From contig NC_080561.1 of assembly GCF_030253575.1 (NCBI RefSeq), positions 7,887,001 through 7,951,000 of the forward strand: a DNA stretch of 64,000 nucleotides. Reading direction: 5' to 3'. Positions 46,302 to 55,682 of the stretch are shown here, one piece after another. Source of the DNA: Rhododendron vialii. Its lineage: Eukaryota; Streptophyta; Magnoliopsida; Ericales; Ericaceae. The notes under the pieces were generated by a model, which worked only from the letters and a program-made list of their open reading frames with translations, was not told the origin of the DNA and ran no database searches. A program made the position numbers and the translations under genes. How positions within the stretch are numbered: position 1 is the stretch's first letter; every line of letters begins with the position of its first letter.

Positions 46302-47684
46302 TTAAATCCAGTGGAACGGACAAATCATGTCCCTCGCCCGCCAGCCTTGTAAGCAATCTGGCAAAAACAGTTCCGCTCATCTTCCTGCCACCCATTCGCG
46401 CATGCCGCTTGTTTGGCATCTGAGGTAACGGATATTGAGACAAGGTGGTGGTGCAACAAGCCGACTGCCAACCACCATTACCCCACTTGTAGCACTGCCG
46501 TAGCAATCCGGTGCAAGAGCAAACCGGTGGCGGCATAGAATAATCATCAAAATCAATCTGGTTAATCAAGTCATGATCCTGAGCGTCCCATTCTGCTTTT
46601 GAACCATCAGTAGTGACCTGTCTATTCAAATCCTCACCCACTTTCTTTCCCTTTTTCGGCGACGTTGTTGATACCTTTTTTTATCAATTTCAAGGACCAA
46701 GAAGAAGCTGTGGTTACAATGTTATCAAGAACGATAAACCAATTATAAAAGACTGACTACAACAACAGTAGAACAAAAGAAAACAATCTATCTTAAAATC
46801 TTGACGTGATACCTTATTTGAAGCGGCTTTATTACCCTTTCCTCGTTTTGCAGGGCGAGGTTTAACACCTTCTTCGGATATTGGGAAGGAGTAGTTTGTT
46901 TGGGCTTCCCTTCTGTTGAAAGGAGTTTCAGAAGCAAAGGAAGGATGGTTTGTTTGGTGGTGGGAGCGCTTTGTTTCGCGTTGTATTCCATATCCTAATA
47001 TACCATTCACAGAGTTCTCGTGAAATCGAAGGGCCGCGATCGCACTGTCGCGTTCTCTGAATGCAGTATCTCGAGCCGCCACTGCTTCGTCTCGTTGTTT
47101 GATTGCCTCATTTAGCTCCAGTAGGGCTGCATCCTTTTCGGTCACGGCCTTTTTTACTTCTTCAATAGCAGCATCTCTCTCAGCAATTATGTGCATCATG
47201 ATCTTCTTATTCATAAAGACAGCATTTGCGTCCTTCATTTGATACTGGGGCATCGTATTCCACTGCAATAACGAATGGAAGGGCAGAAGAAAGTTCCTAA
47301 ATATCTGTTGAGAGGAACTAAAGTTTGTCTACTCAAAGCAAGGTTAGAAAGAGGTTTTTATTCCTTTCCCCCTTCTCCTCTTCTCCTATCAGCAAAAAGA
47401 GAATGGTAGTAATTTCTGCACTACCCTTTTCCATGGCCATGTTCCTTTTTTTTATTTTTTATTTCGTGAATTCACAACATTATCCATTCAGTTGTTCACC
47501 TTCTCAACATTAAAGGGCAATGCTCTAAATTCACATTAATAAAGACACCGAAAATTACCAAAGACAATGGACATATTGTTATTACCAAAGAAAATTGACA
47601 TTTTGCTATTACCTGAGGGTGCACCCCTCTGTAGTAATCCACCCTATGACTCCCATGGTCACGCTGTCCCCCATTGTCATCCAT
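46252..47684 (-). CDS. BPC: BASIC PENTACYSTEINE (BBR/BPC) GAGA-binding factor, class II
   Basis: Plant-specific nuclear factor that binds GA/CT repeats and recruits Polycomb components. Exons 47613-47684, 46813-47262 and 46252-46674 give 314 residues. The N-terminus [20 protein letters not shown] is followed by an Ala/Glu-rich coiled coil (about 55-105; [20 protein letters not shown]) typical of class II (BPC4/BPC6). The [12 protein letters not shown] basic stretch serves as nuclear signal. The BPC domain has five Cys at 226, 228, 235, 247 and 248 ([20 protein letters not shown] then SACC), [12 protein letters not shown], and terminal [13 protein letters not shown]. Intron 2 ends in a purine-rich AAAAAAAG acceptor with little polypyrimidine. 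A leader exon probably lies near 51.4 kb. The last 53 bp are duplicated downstream. Confidence 0.95.
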
Positions 47685-48190
47685 TCTAAGAAGTGAGTTA
47701 TTCCAAGATGCAGTTCAATGTTCAGATAATCGTGCTTATCACCTCGTAATCAGTTGAAGGATTTCCCTGAACCTCGCACAAGAAAAGCAGAGATTGGATC
47801 ATATGAGTTAACTGATGGCGAACAACTGTGGCATTGATTTTGAGGAATGGAAATGCCAGATCGATATATGGAGAGGGGCTAGATCATGCCGCAAATCAAC
47901 ACAATGGAATGTTTATGTGCATCAACGAATCATGTTTCAACCACCATTTTGTCAAGGAACTCGATAGCAAAGAACAAACATCCCATTAGAACAAAGATTC
48001 ATAATCTCATATAGCCCATCCAATGGTAAGAGAAATTCAAGATTCCGATTATGTACAGTTAAACAAAGCAACAAAGTACGTACATAAAAACCATCTAGCC
48101 ACCTTGCACCAACAACTTTTTCCCATCCAAGCACAATCCAAGTTCACTTAGATTAGAAGAGGCAAAACCAAAAAGGCACTATTAGAAAAC
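47685..48190. other. BPC upstream region / probable 5' UTR intron
   Basis: No coding exon. Immediately upstream of the start codon, minus-strand AG acceptors exist (for example TTAG near 47690), consistent with the leader being spliced from further upstream. Confidence 0.4.
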
Positions 48191-49010
48191 ATTAGGAAAG
48201 TTTGGTGATCACTTATGACTGTTGGAATTTCATAGTAAAGTGAATTTTGCATTCTTCTAACTCAGGTGTTCAAGAAAACCGTCCGAACCGTAGAACCGAT
48301 CCGATCCGGACCGAACAGTCTTATTTGGTCAGGTTCTGCGGATCTACGGTCAGATTATGGTTCCAAAAAAATAAGAACCATTAATTTTGGTTCGGTTATT
48401 GGTTATCAATTAATGAACCGTGGTTAGAACCGAACCGGACTGTTTAAAACTAAAATAATATAGATATACATATGTGTGTGTAATTAAATAAGTATTTGAA
48501 TTTGGTAGGTTAATCTTTTCCTCGCTAAACTTAATTTATTTAGAGATGAAATTTCATTTATTAGGAAAACTTTTATTTTCTTCCTTCCTTTCTTATTCCA
48601 ACAGATTATCTTGTTATTTCTTTAATTTTATGAGTTCATATTTTGTGAATAAGTGTTTGGATGCTTATTGGATAGAACTGGAACCGGACCAAAACCGGAC
48701 CGGTCTTGCGGTTTGGTTCTGGTTAGGTTCCATGCATATACTGGTTAGGTTCTGGTTCTCAATTTTCTAGAACCGTTTGAAATGGTTCGGTTACTGGTTT
48801 TCTAGAGAACCGGACCAATCCGGACTGTGTACACCCCTAAGAAGGACCATGGGTGCTTGCTGATTTCCCACCTAGATTGTGGAGCATTTATGAAATTGAT
48901 CACCCAATGAGGTAGCCCATTAAGACAACAGGAAAAATACTTAGAAGAATGCAAAATTCACTTTACTATGAAATTCCAACAGTCATAAGTGATCACCAAA
49001 CTTTCCTAAT
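48191..49010. repeat. perfect 70-bp inverted repeat around an inserted element
   Basis: 48191-48260 and 48941-49010 are reverse complements over all 70 bases (starting ATTAGGAAAGTTTGGTGATC). Between them, 48265-48838 is a separate block rich in CCGAACCG / GGTTCGG and ACCGGACC with opposed ends CAGGTGTTCAAG and TGTACACCCCTA, resembling a hAT-like dispersed repeat. The identity of the outer arms implies a recent origin or conversion. Confidence 0.9.
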
Positions 49011-49847
49011 GTTGTCGTGCATAATATGCTCCATGTTCTCACAGCTCTTGCGTGTACATTTGCTTGTGATAAGTTTGTTGCACACTTTTGACCAAAATAA
49101 GTCGATGACTCTCAACTTCATTATATCACCTATTCTCAAAATGCAGAATCTAATATTACAACCATTTTAAGTAACTCAACTAGAAGATTAAGAAAAACAT
49201 ATAATCATGCCTATTCTCCCTATCCCTCAATCGGAACTCTGAACCAAACCAAACTAACTCCGCATGCCCATCAAGTGGGGCTCAATTGAAACACCCCAAT
49301 TTGAAAGTTAATACCATCTTATCTCTTATTCTCAGTCACAGATCTTTAACACTGCTCTTTCCTTTCAGTGCCTCGCTCTCCCTCTCATACTTATCACCTA
49401 CTCTTTTCTTCTCTGACACTGCTACCAAGGATACACTCCTTCAAAATATCTCCCCCCACCAAAACCTAAACCTTCAACAAGACCACCAAGAAAAAAGCTG
49501 TGGTTCCACCCACCCTCATCGCTCTAAACCACAAATGTGTTGGCCATTCTCGGCCAACCTTCCAAGCTCACCAACATTGCAGGGCACATATTACTACTAG
49601 AATCGAAGGTGGATAAAAGTTGTGGTTCCACTCCCACCCACCCTCATCGCCCTAACCTGCAAATGTATCAACTATTTTCTTGGTGCCCAGTGCCCACCTT
49701 CCGAGCTCACCAACATCACATAACAATAATTACGACTACTATTACTATCGAAGGTGAATCAAGTGCCAAATGAGAATAGTCCAATATAGCTTGCCTAAGA
49801 GGTTTCCAAGCTAGATAATAGTGTTTGTACCCAAACAAAAAATACCA
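49011..49847. other. spacer, no gene
   Basis: A short duplicated word, AAAGYTGTGGTTCCAC-CCCACCCTCATCGC, appears at about 49493 and 49617 (two diverged units of about 125 bp). Otherwise featureless. Confidence 0.45.
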
Positions 49848-51190
49848 TACTGAGACTATTTCAGAAATAAGTATACTTTCAATAAGACCATTAACACGGA
49901 CATATACCCATGCCAGCAGAGCGACCTCTAGCCTAGGTGACTACCAACATCACCTCACTTAAAAATGGAAAAAGAAAAAGGTCATTACCTTTTCGTAGAG
50001 AGGCTCACTCTTGTGACTCGAACCTGTGACCTAATACTAGGAGCACATCTGTTCAGAAAGGAAAATTTTCCTCCGCAATAGAACTATACAGGCAACAAAT
50101 GCTCTAAAGTCTAAGAAACTCTGGTCCAAACTATTTTGCACAACCCAAACAAGTGATCTGCGTTGAAAGAACCTCAATTCCTTAGCAGTCACCACAGAAA
50201 TTTGTGCATATCACTAATCCATTCATGGGTGAACAGCTAAAAATATGCCCTGAACGTGCACACACCAATTTGAGCAACAACAAAAATGTATACTCATCTC
50301 TACAAAAAAAGTACAATATTAACCTCGATATAAATACAAGAGCATCCACCAGAAGTACAAAACTTTAAAGTCAGTAGCTCGAATGTGTCAATGGAACCAG
50401 GGTTTCGGTCACTTCATACTTCATAGTGACTATTTTCTGAAACAACTATACTTTAAATAAGACCGCTAAAATAAATGCACACGTGCCAGCAGACCAGCTC
50501 TAGCCTAAAACGTCACCCCTCGTAAAAATGGAAAAAGAAAAATTCCAAACGGGCTGCAACCCCGATCTTGTTTCAGAGAGACTCACTCTTTTACTCGAAC
50601 CCGTGACATAATACTATGAGCACATAACACTTCACCTGAATTTATATCAGAAAGCAACAACTTCCTCTCGATAGAATTGCTCTAAAGTACTCAGGTCAAT
50701 AAGATGTACATTACTAATCCCAAATGGGTTGGCCTGGCTTGGGACTTAAGGGTTTGCTCCCTTTTGCTTCCTTCTAAGATCTCATGTTAGAAACCTTTTA
50801 GGTGCTATCAACTCTTTTGAAACCAGTCCCTTTAATTGGGAACCCTGCAAGTGGGCGGTGGGATTGGTGGATTAGTCGAAATGAGCGAAAACTGGCCCGG
50901 ACACCTGGGTTATAAAAAAAGATGTAAACTACTATGCACTACCCAAAATAGTGATCTAAATTTGTGCATGGTCCTAACTCCTAATCCATAAAAGGGTAAA
51001 CGGCTACAAATATAATGAACATGCACACACCAAATTGAGCACAAAAAAAAACATGTTTATACAGTATACTCTTCTATAAGGAAAAAAAAAAAAAAAAACT
51101 TCAATACAAATACCAAGAGAATCAGCCAAAAGAACAAAACTTCATAGTCAGTAGCTTGAATATGTCAGTGGAACTAGGGTTGCGGGCAGA
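49848..51190. repeat. tandem segmental duplication (~570 bp unit)
   Basis: Copy A (49848-50413) and copy B (50424-51190) share, in order, GACTATTTCAGAAATAAGTA, CATGCCAGCAGA, AAAAATGGAAAAAGAAAAA, GAGAGRCTCACTCTT, CTCGAACCYGTGACATAATA, CATGCACACACCAA, and GTCAGTAGCTYGAATRTGTC. Copy B is longer because a SINE inserted in it. Each copy holds an inverted GGTTCGAG word like a Pol III B box, so the unit may contain an older SINE. Confidence 0.85.
50709..50918 (+). mobile_element. tRNA-derived SINE inside copy B
   Basis: Starts near TTACTAATCCCAAATGGGTT, has GGTTGGCCTGGCTTGG (A-box-like) and CTCATGTTAGAAACC (degenerate B box). It runs through GGCGGTGGGATTGGTGG to CTGGCCCGGACACCTGGGTT and a short A tail. 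AAGATGTA flanks both ends (50701-50708; 50919-50926), and the insertion is absent from copy A, which confirms it as an insertion. Confidence 0.82.
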
Positions 51191-51299
51191 TTAAGCGTCA
51201 AAATTGAGGCGAGTAAAGCATGCGTGTGCAAAAGATACAAACTCGTTTAAGTAATTTCGTGATTTAAGCACAGGATAATAGACACGAATAAAAATAGAT

Positions 51300-51500
51300 T
51301 TCAGAGAGAGAGAGAGAGAGAGAGGGAGGGTGGGCGGGTGATCGGAGAGAGAGGTTTTGAGGGGGAGAGGGGAACTTACAGTGTGTGTGTGTGAGAGAGA
51401 GAGAGAGAGACAGAGAGAGAGATTGAAGAATCTGGGTGGACTAGAAGAGTAGAAACGTATCGCCGTTGCATGTTCGGGTTAGCAGTTCCATGGCCAGATG

Positions 51501-51535
<35 letters not shown>
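51300..51535 (-). promoter_or_regulatory. GA/CT-rich block, likely BPC 5' UTR exon
   Basis: Three GA runs on the plus strand (about 51305-51324, 51392-51421, 51506-51530), i.e. CT on the minus strand, surround a minus-strand CACACACT/GTAAGT donor near 51378. This is a plausible leader exon spliced to the acceptor just before the BPC start codon, giving a 5' UTR intron of about 3.7 kb. CT-rich leaders and leader introns are common in this family. GAGA sites in a gene for a GAGA-binding protein would fit autoregulation. All of this is inference. Confidence 0.45.
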
Positions 51536-51536
<1 letters not shown>

Positions 51537-52257
51537 ACTGTTTTTCACTTTGTTTTCTTCGGATGGTACTTTGATATTTGGACTTCTTCGATAAATTCTT
51601 TTCTTGGAGCAGAACAACTTATATTTTTTTTTTGGGAATCGGCGAGATGTCCTCATAAAATTCATTTTGAACCCCGAGGGTCTATGCGTGTCCGCTTCAT
51701 ATCGTTCATGCTCGATAATAAATGGTTCAAATTTTATCTCAATTAAATTGATTTATATTACTCCCACGTCTACATTTAGCTTTTTTTTTTTTTGTAAAGG
51801 TCTTAAAATCGACACCTACTTATGAACCTGCCAAAAGTAAAAAAAAAATCCTATATAGTTATACTGGTGCAATAAAAACAAGTTGCATTATATAAAGGCC
51901 CATCTAATAAGTAATTTGAAAAAAAAGAGAAAATACTCCTTCCGTCGCATTGAGACATTGTTTTCTTCTACGAAAAGGATTGTAATTTTTAGATAAAAAA
52001 ATATTTTCTGCATAATTTTTGAAATTTCTAATGCACCAAATAGTCTTTAATTTGGTGTCAATAAATTTTAAAAACTATGCATAAAAAAAATAATTTTTAG
52101 ATCTGAAAATTGCATTTTTTTTCGTGGAAGACTGACAATATAGCAGGGACGGACCGAAGCTGGGCAACGCGAGAGCACATGCTCCCACTCGAACGCGTGC
52201 ACCTACTCCAAAAAAAAAAAAAAAAGGGTATAAATTAGCATAATTATGAAAATTGTG

Positions 52258-52320
<63 letters not shown>

Positions 52321-53009
52321 ACTTGCATATATCTCGAAAAAAAACATACAGAATTAGTTTTATGCCCTAATTTCATCATATAGTACAGTATATTTATATT
52401 TGTTACTTTACAAGTTGTTTGTCCATTTTGAGCTATTATTTCTTGATTCTCTTTTTTTTTACCGTCTGGAAGAAATATTGTAAAATAAAGTCATTAACAA
52501 AACTAGCTCGATCATCCTAAAACTTGTCGATGTTCATTTAAAACATACTTTAAAAAATTTGTATGAGATTTTGTGCTCATTTTTACCTGATTTAACTTAA
52601 AATATGCATTATAAACTTTTATAGTTAGTAATACATGCCTTAATTTTATACAACCTTAATTTTATACAATCTTACTGTGGTTGACTAAAAATAATAATTT
52701 TTTGTCATTATGATTAACAGGTACCCCACTAAACTATATTCTTGGATCCATCCTTGCAATATAGAACAAAGGGTAATTATTGAAGCATTCTTTTGGTCAT
52801 ACCTTTTTCAAAAACAAATAAATATGCAAAATAAATTACTTTTATATATAATGGTGAGGAAGAGGAAGCAATTGTTCATCCAACACTACACTCCACCCAA
52901 TTGATTAAGCTAAAAATATTTCACTCCACGTCATTAATCACTCTAAACAATGTGAGTGACCTCAATGGGAGAGTGAGGTCTCTTTTATAATGAGATTATA
53001 AATTCTTTT
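51536..53009. other. AT-rich spacer with a Stowaway-like MITE and an (AT)n(AC)n microsatellite
   Basis: About 51937-52155 is bounded by CTCCTTCCGTCGCATTGAGA and its inverted counterpart TATAGCAGGGACGGA, a Stowaway-type pair. A pure (AT)/(AC) microsatellite runs from 52259 to 52321. No gene. Confidence 0.6.
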
Positions 53010-53430
53010 CACCGGGTGGAAAAACTCCACTTTTCTCCCACCACCTTTTTCGGTTTTATCGTGTGTTTATTGTTGATCTGAATCGTTCATCTTGTAAACC
53101 CACATAATAGTGTATTTATACAAAAAATAAATTTGAACTAACATCGATAGGAGTATAAAAAATTAAATTTTGCTTTGAAAAATGGATAGTTTATCTTATA
53201 TTATTATTGACAGATATCAGATCGTACAATTTATAAACCAAAATTCAAATTTTGATATATCTATCGACTTTCAATCAAACCAATTTTTTTTGCATTGCAC
53301 TACTATATTGCGGGTCTTAAAATATGAATGGTTCAGATTACAACAATAGATACTCAATGGGGTCCATAATAGAAGGTGATGGAAAAGTAAAATTTTACAC
53401 TGATGGTGAATAAGATTTATTCCATCTTTA
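53010..53430. mobile_element. foldback element, family D copy 2
   Basis: GGAAAAACTCCACTTTTCTC at the left and GATGGAAAAGTAAAATTTTA at the right lie in inverted arms with GATCTGAATCGTTCATCTTG / GAATGGTTCAGATTACAACA. Related in reverse to 37.06-37.45 kb. Confidence 0.65.
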
Positions 53431-55439
53431 TAATTGCCGAGGGCTTTCCTCAATGGATTTTGTGGAAATGAAAGAAAGATTGTACTTTGTCCTTCATTGT
53501 TGGAGAATAAAAAAAAAATAAAAAATACACTATTACCCACCGTACAGTTTTTTTTGACAATTTTGTTTCATTGTTCTCTCCTTCAAAAAAAAAAAAAATT
53601 TTTTGGTCCACAAAAGATTCAGAAGAGAGACCAAAGTTGCAGCCCCCACAAGGAAGAGGGGCTTTCAACCACTATAGCATTTCAGCAAGTACCCATCGAA
53701 AGAGCCAAACTCACTATGGCAGACCTTTTGGATTAACCTCTATCCATTCGTTACCACGGGTCCACAACCCCACCAAAGTAGTAAGAGCATCCGTACCGGT
53801 TTCTCTATATTTTGGACCAATTTACACCTTTAAAAGCCATTTTATTATTTTAGCTACACATTTTTAAAATGTCTACTGCATCAGATTCCCTACATTAAAA
53901 TTATCCCATCAAAAATATCATTTTTTATTCTAAAAAAAAACACCAAACCAAACACCCTCTCTCTCTCAACCCCACCCAAATACTCGAAATGCCCTTTTGG
54001 CTCCACCTAAATCAAGATCTGTATCCCCAAATACGTGAATCAAACCCACCCATACAAACGTCTTCACCAAATTAATCCATCCCCTCTCTCTCTCTCCCCC
54101 CCCCCCCCCCCCCCCGCTCTCTCTCTCAATCCGAAAGTTGAAGAGATGAGGAGTTGCCAAATGAAGAAACCCATTTGTGCTACAGGTAGCAAATAGATCC
54201 AAATCCTCCAATTTTTACAGCAGAATACTGCAATTCCCTCAACTAATATCAAAATCTTACCCTACAAGAAGGAGCAAATTTCTATTTGCTCCAGATCGAG
54301 AACATGGAACAAGAATTTAGATAGAGAGAGCTCCTGATCTAGAGAGACTTGACGTCAAAAGGGGAATAAAAATAATAAAATAATTAGTAGTCTATGAACA
54401 GTTGCTCGGTACCTTAAACGAGCCACTGTAGCATTTGTAGAAAATTGTTGATAATGACGAGCCACAAACGAGGCTGATGCAGCAGCAATTTTGAGGTTTG
54501 GCTGTCCACTTTTGTTTACAGAGATGTTTAGTGAGTGAGATGTGGATACCCTAACGTATGCTTCGGTATCACGTTTAAATTCGTCGAGTACGAATACTGC
54601 TCGTAAAACATTGTATATATTGCAAAATATATATAATTTTTTTGAAGGACACGTGTTTTGAAATTAGGCAAATAAATTGAGATTGAGGAAGTACTACATA
54701 TAAAAAATACTCACGTACATGTAGAAAAGATTTTAACTCATGTCCTTCTAATGAGAGGGTGTTTCCACTATTTTTTTTTTGTCTACAACTTCTTGCATTT
54801 AATAACATTGTTTTCACTAAACTAAAAAAAGAGGTACAAAAATGACATTTTTTACCTTAAACATGAATACTTCTCAGAATATTTAGACAATAGATTAAAT
54901 TTTTAATTCTCTCGAAACGAATCAATAATTAACAAAATTAACATATGCGAATTTTGTTCGAGGAAGAACAGAACTTCCCTTTTGCACTCTTTGGTTGGTG
55001 AAACTCTACTTCGAAGTTACCGGGGAGGATACCTACCTTGATTGCGAGTCCAAGCACAAAACAGAAGCTGCCTGTTCTCCTTCTCTCTGACATTCCTCGC
55101 TTCTGCTTCGAGAATATTTTAAGTTCTCCGCAAGCTATCTATCTTTTTAGGAAAATTCTAAAATTAGTCATGGCTGACGATAGTAAATATGTGAATGTGT
55201 ATTAAAAAATATAAAAAGTGCACAAAAATACGTATTTTTCTTGTCTTTTAGTTTGTTTATCTGGACTGACAATAGCAGCAAGTCCGATCTTTTTATGGGC
55301 TATCGTTTCTACTTCAGCAATCGTTGTTCGTCCCAGTATAACCAAGAACTGAAGCCAGCTTAGAAACATTTGGGAAAAAGCTACTCCGTAATTCAGAAAA
55401 AAAAAAAGTTGGGTCCTTGGTTTTGGGTGTGGTGGTTTA
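53431..55439. other. spacer upstream of PPRD2, no gene
   Basis: Holds GAGCATCCGTACCGG (a MITE-like end at 53788 without a partner), a low-complexity (CT)n-C(18)-(CT)n block at 54084-54126, and at 55150-55275 the third copy of the GTGAATGTGTATTAAAA repeat. The last 100-150 bp are the likely PPRD2 promoter and 5' UTR. Confidence 0.5.
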
Positions 55440-55618
55440 ATGGAGATTGGGCTCGTCGATTTGTTGAGAGCGGCCTGGCTCGCTGCCACGCTGCCTATAC
55501 TCGTCGCTTCCATACCCTCTTCTCACCTCAATTCGTTTCGCGAACTTGTGCTAGGGTTTGCCAAGAGAGGAAAGATCATGCAATCGTCTTCCAATGTACG
55601 TCCTTTCATCTTTTTCCC

Positions 55619-55682
<64 letters not shown>

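Noticed and set aside
51441-51746. Frames on both strands around 51.5 kb
   Set aside because: Driven by GA/CT tracts; the block is better read as an untranslated leader of the BPC gene.
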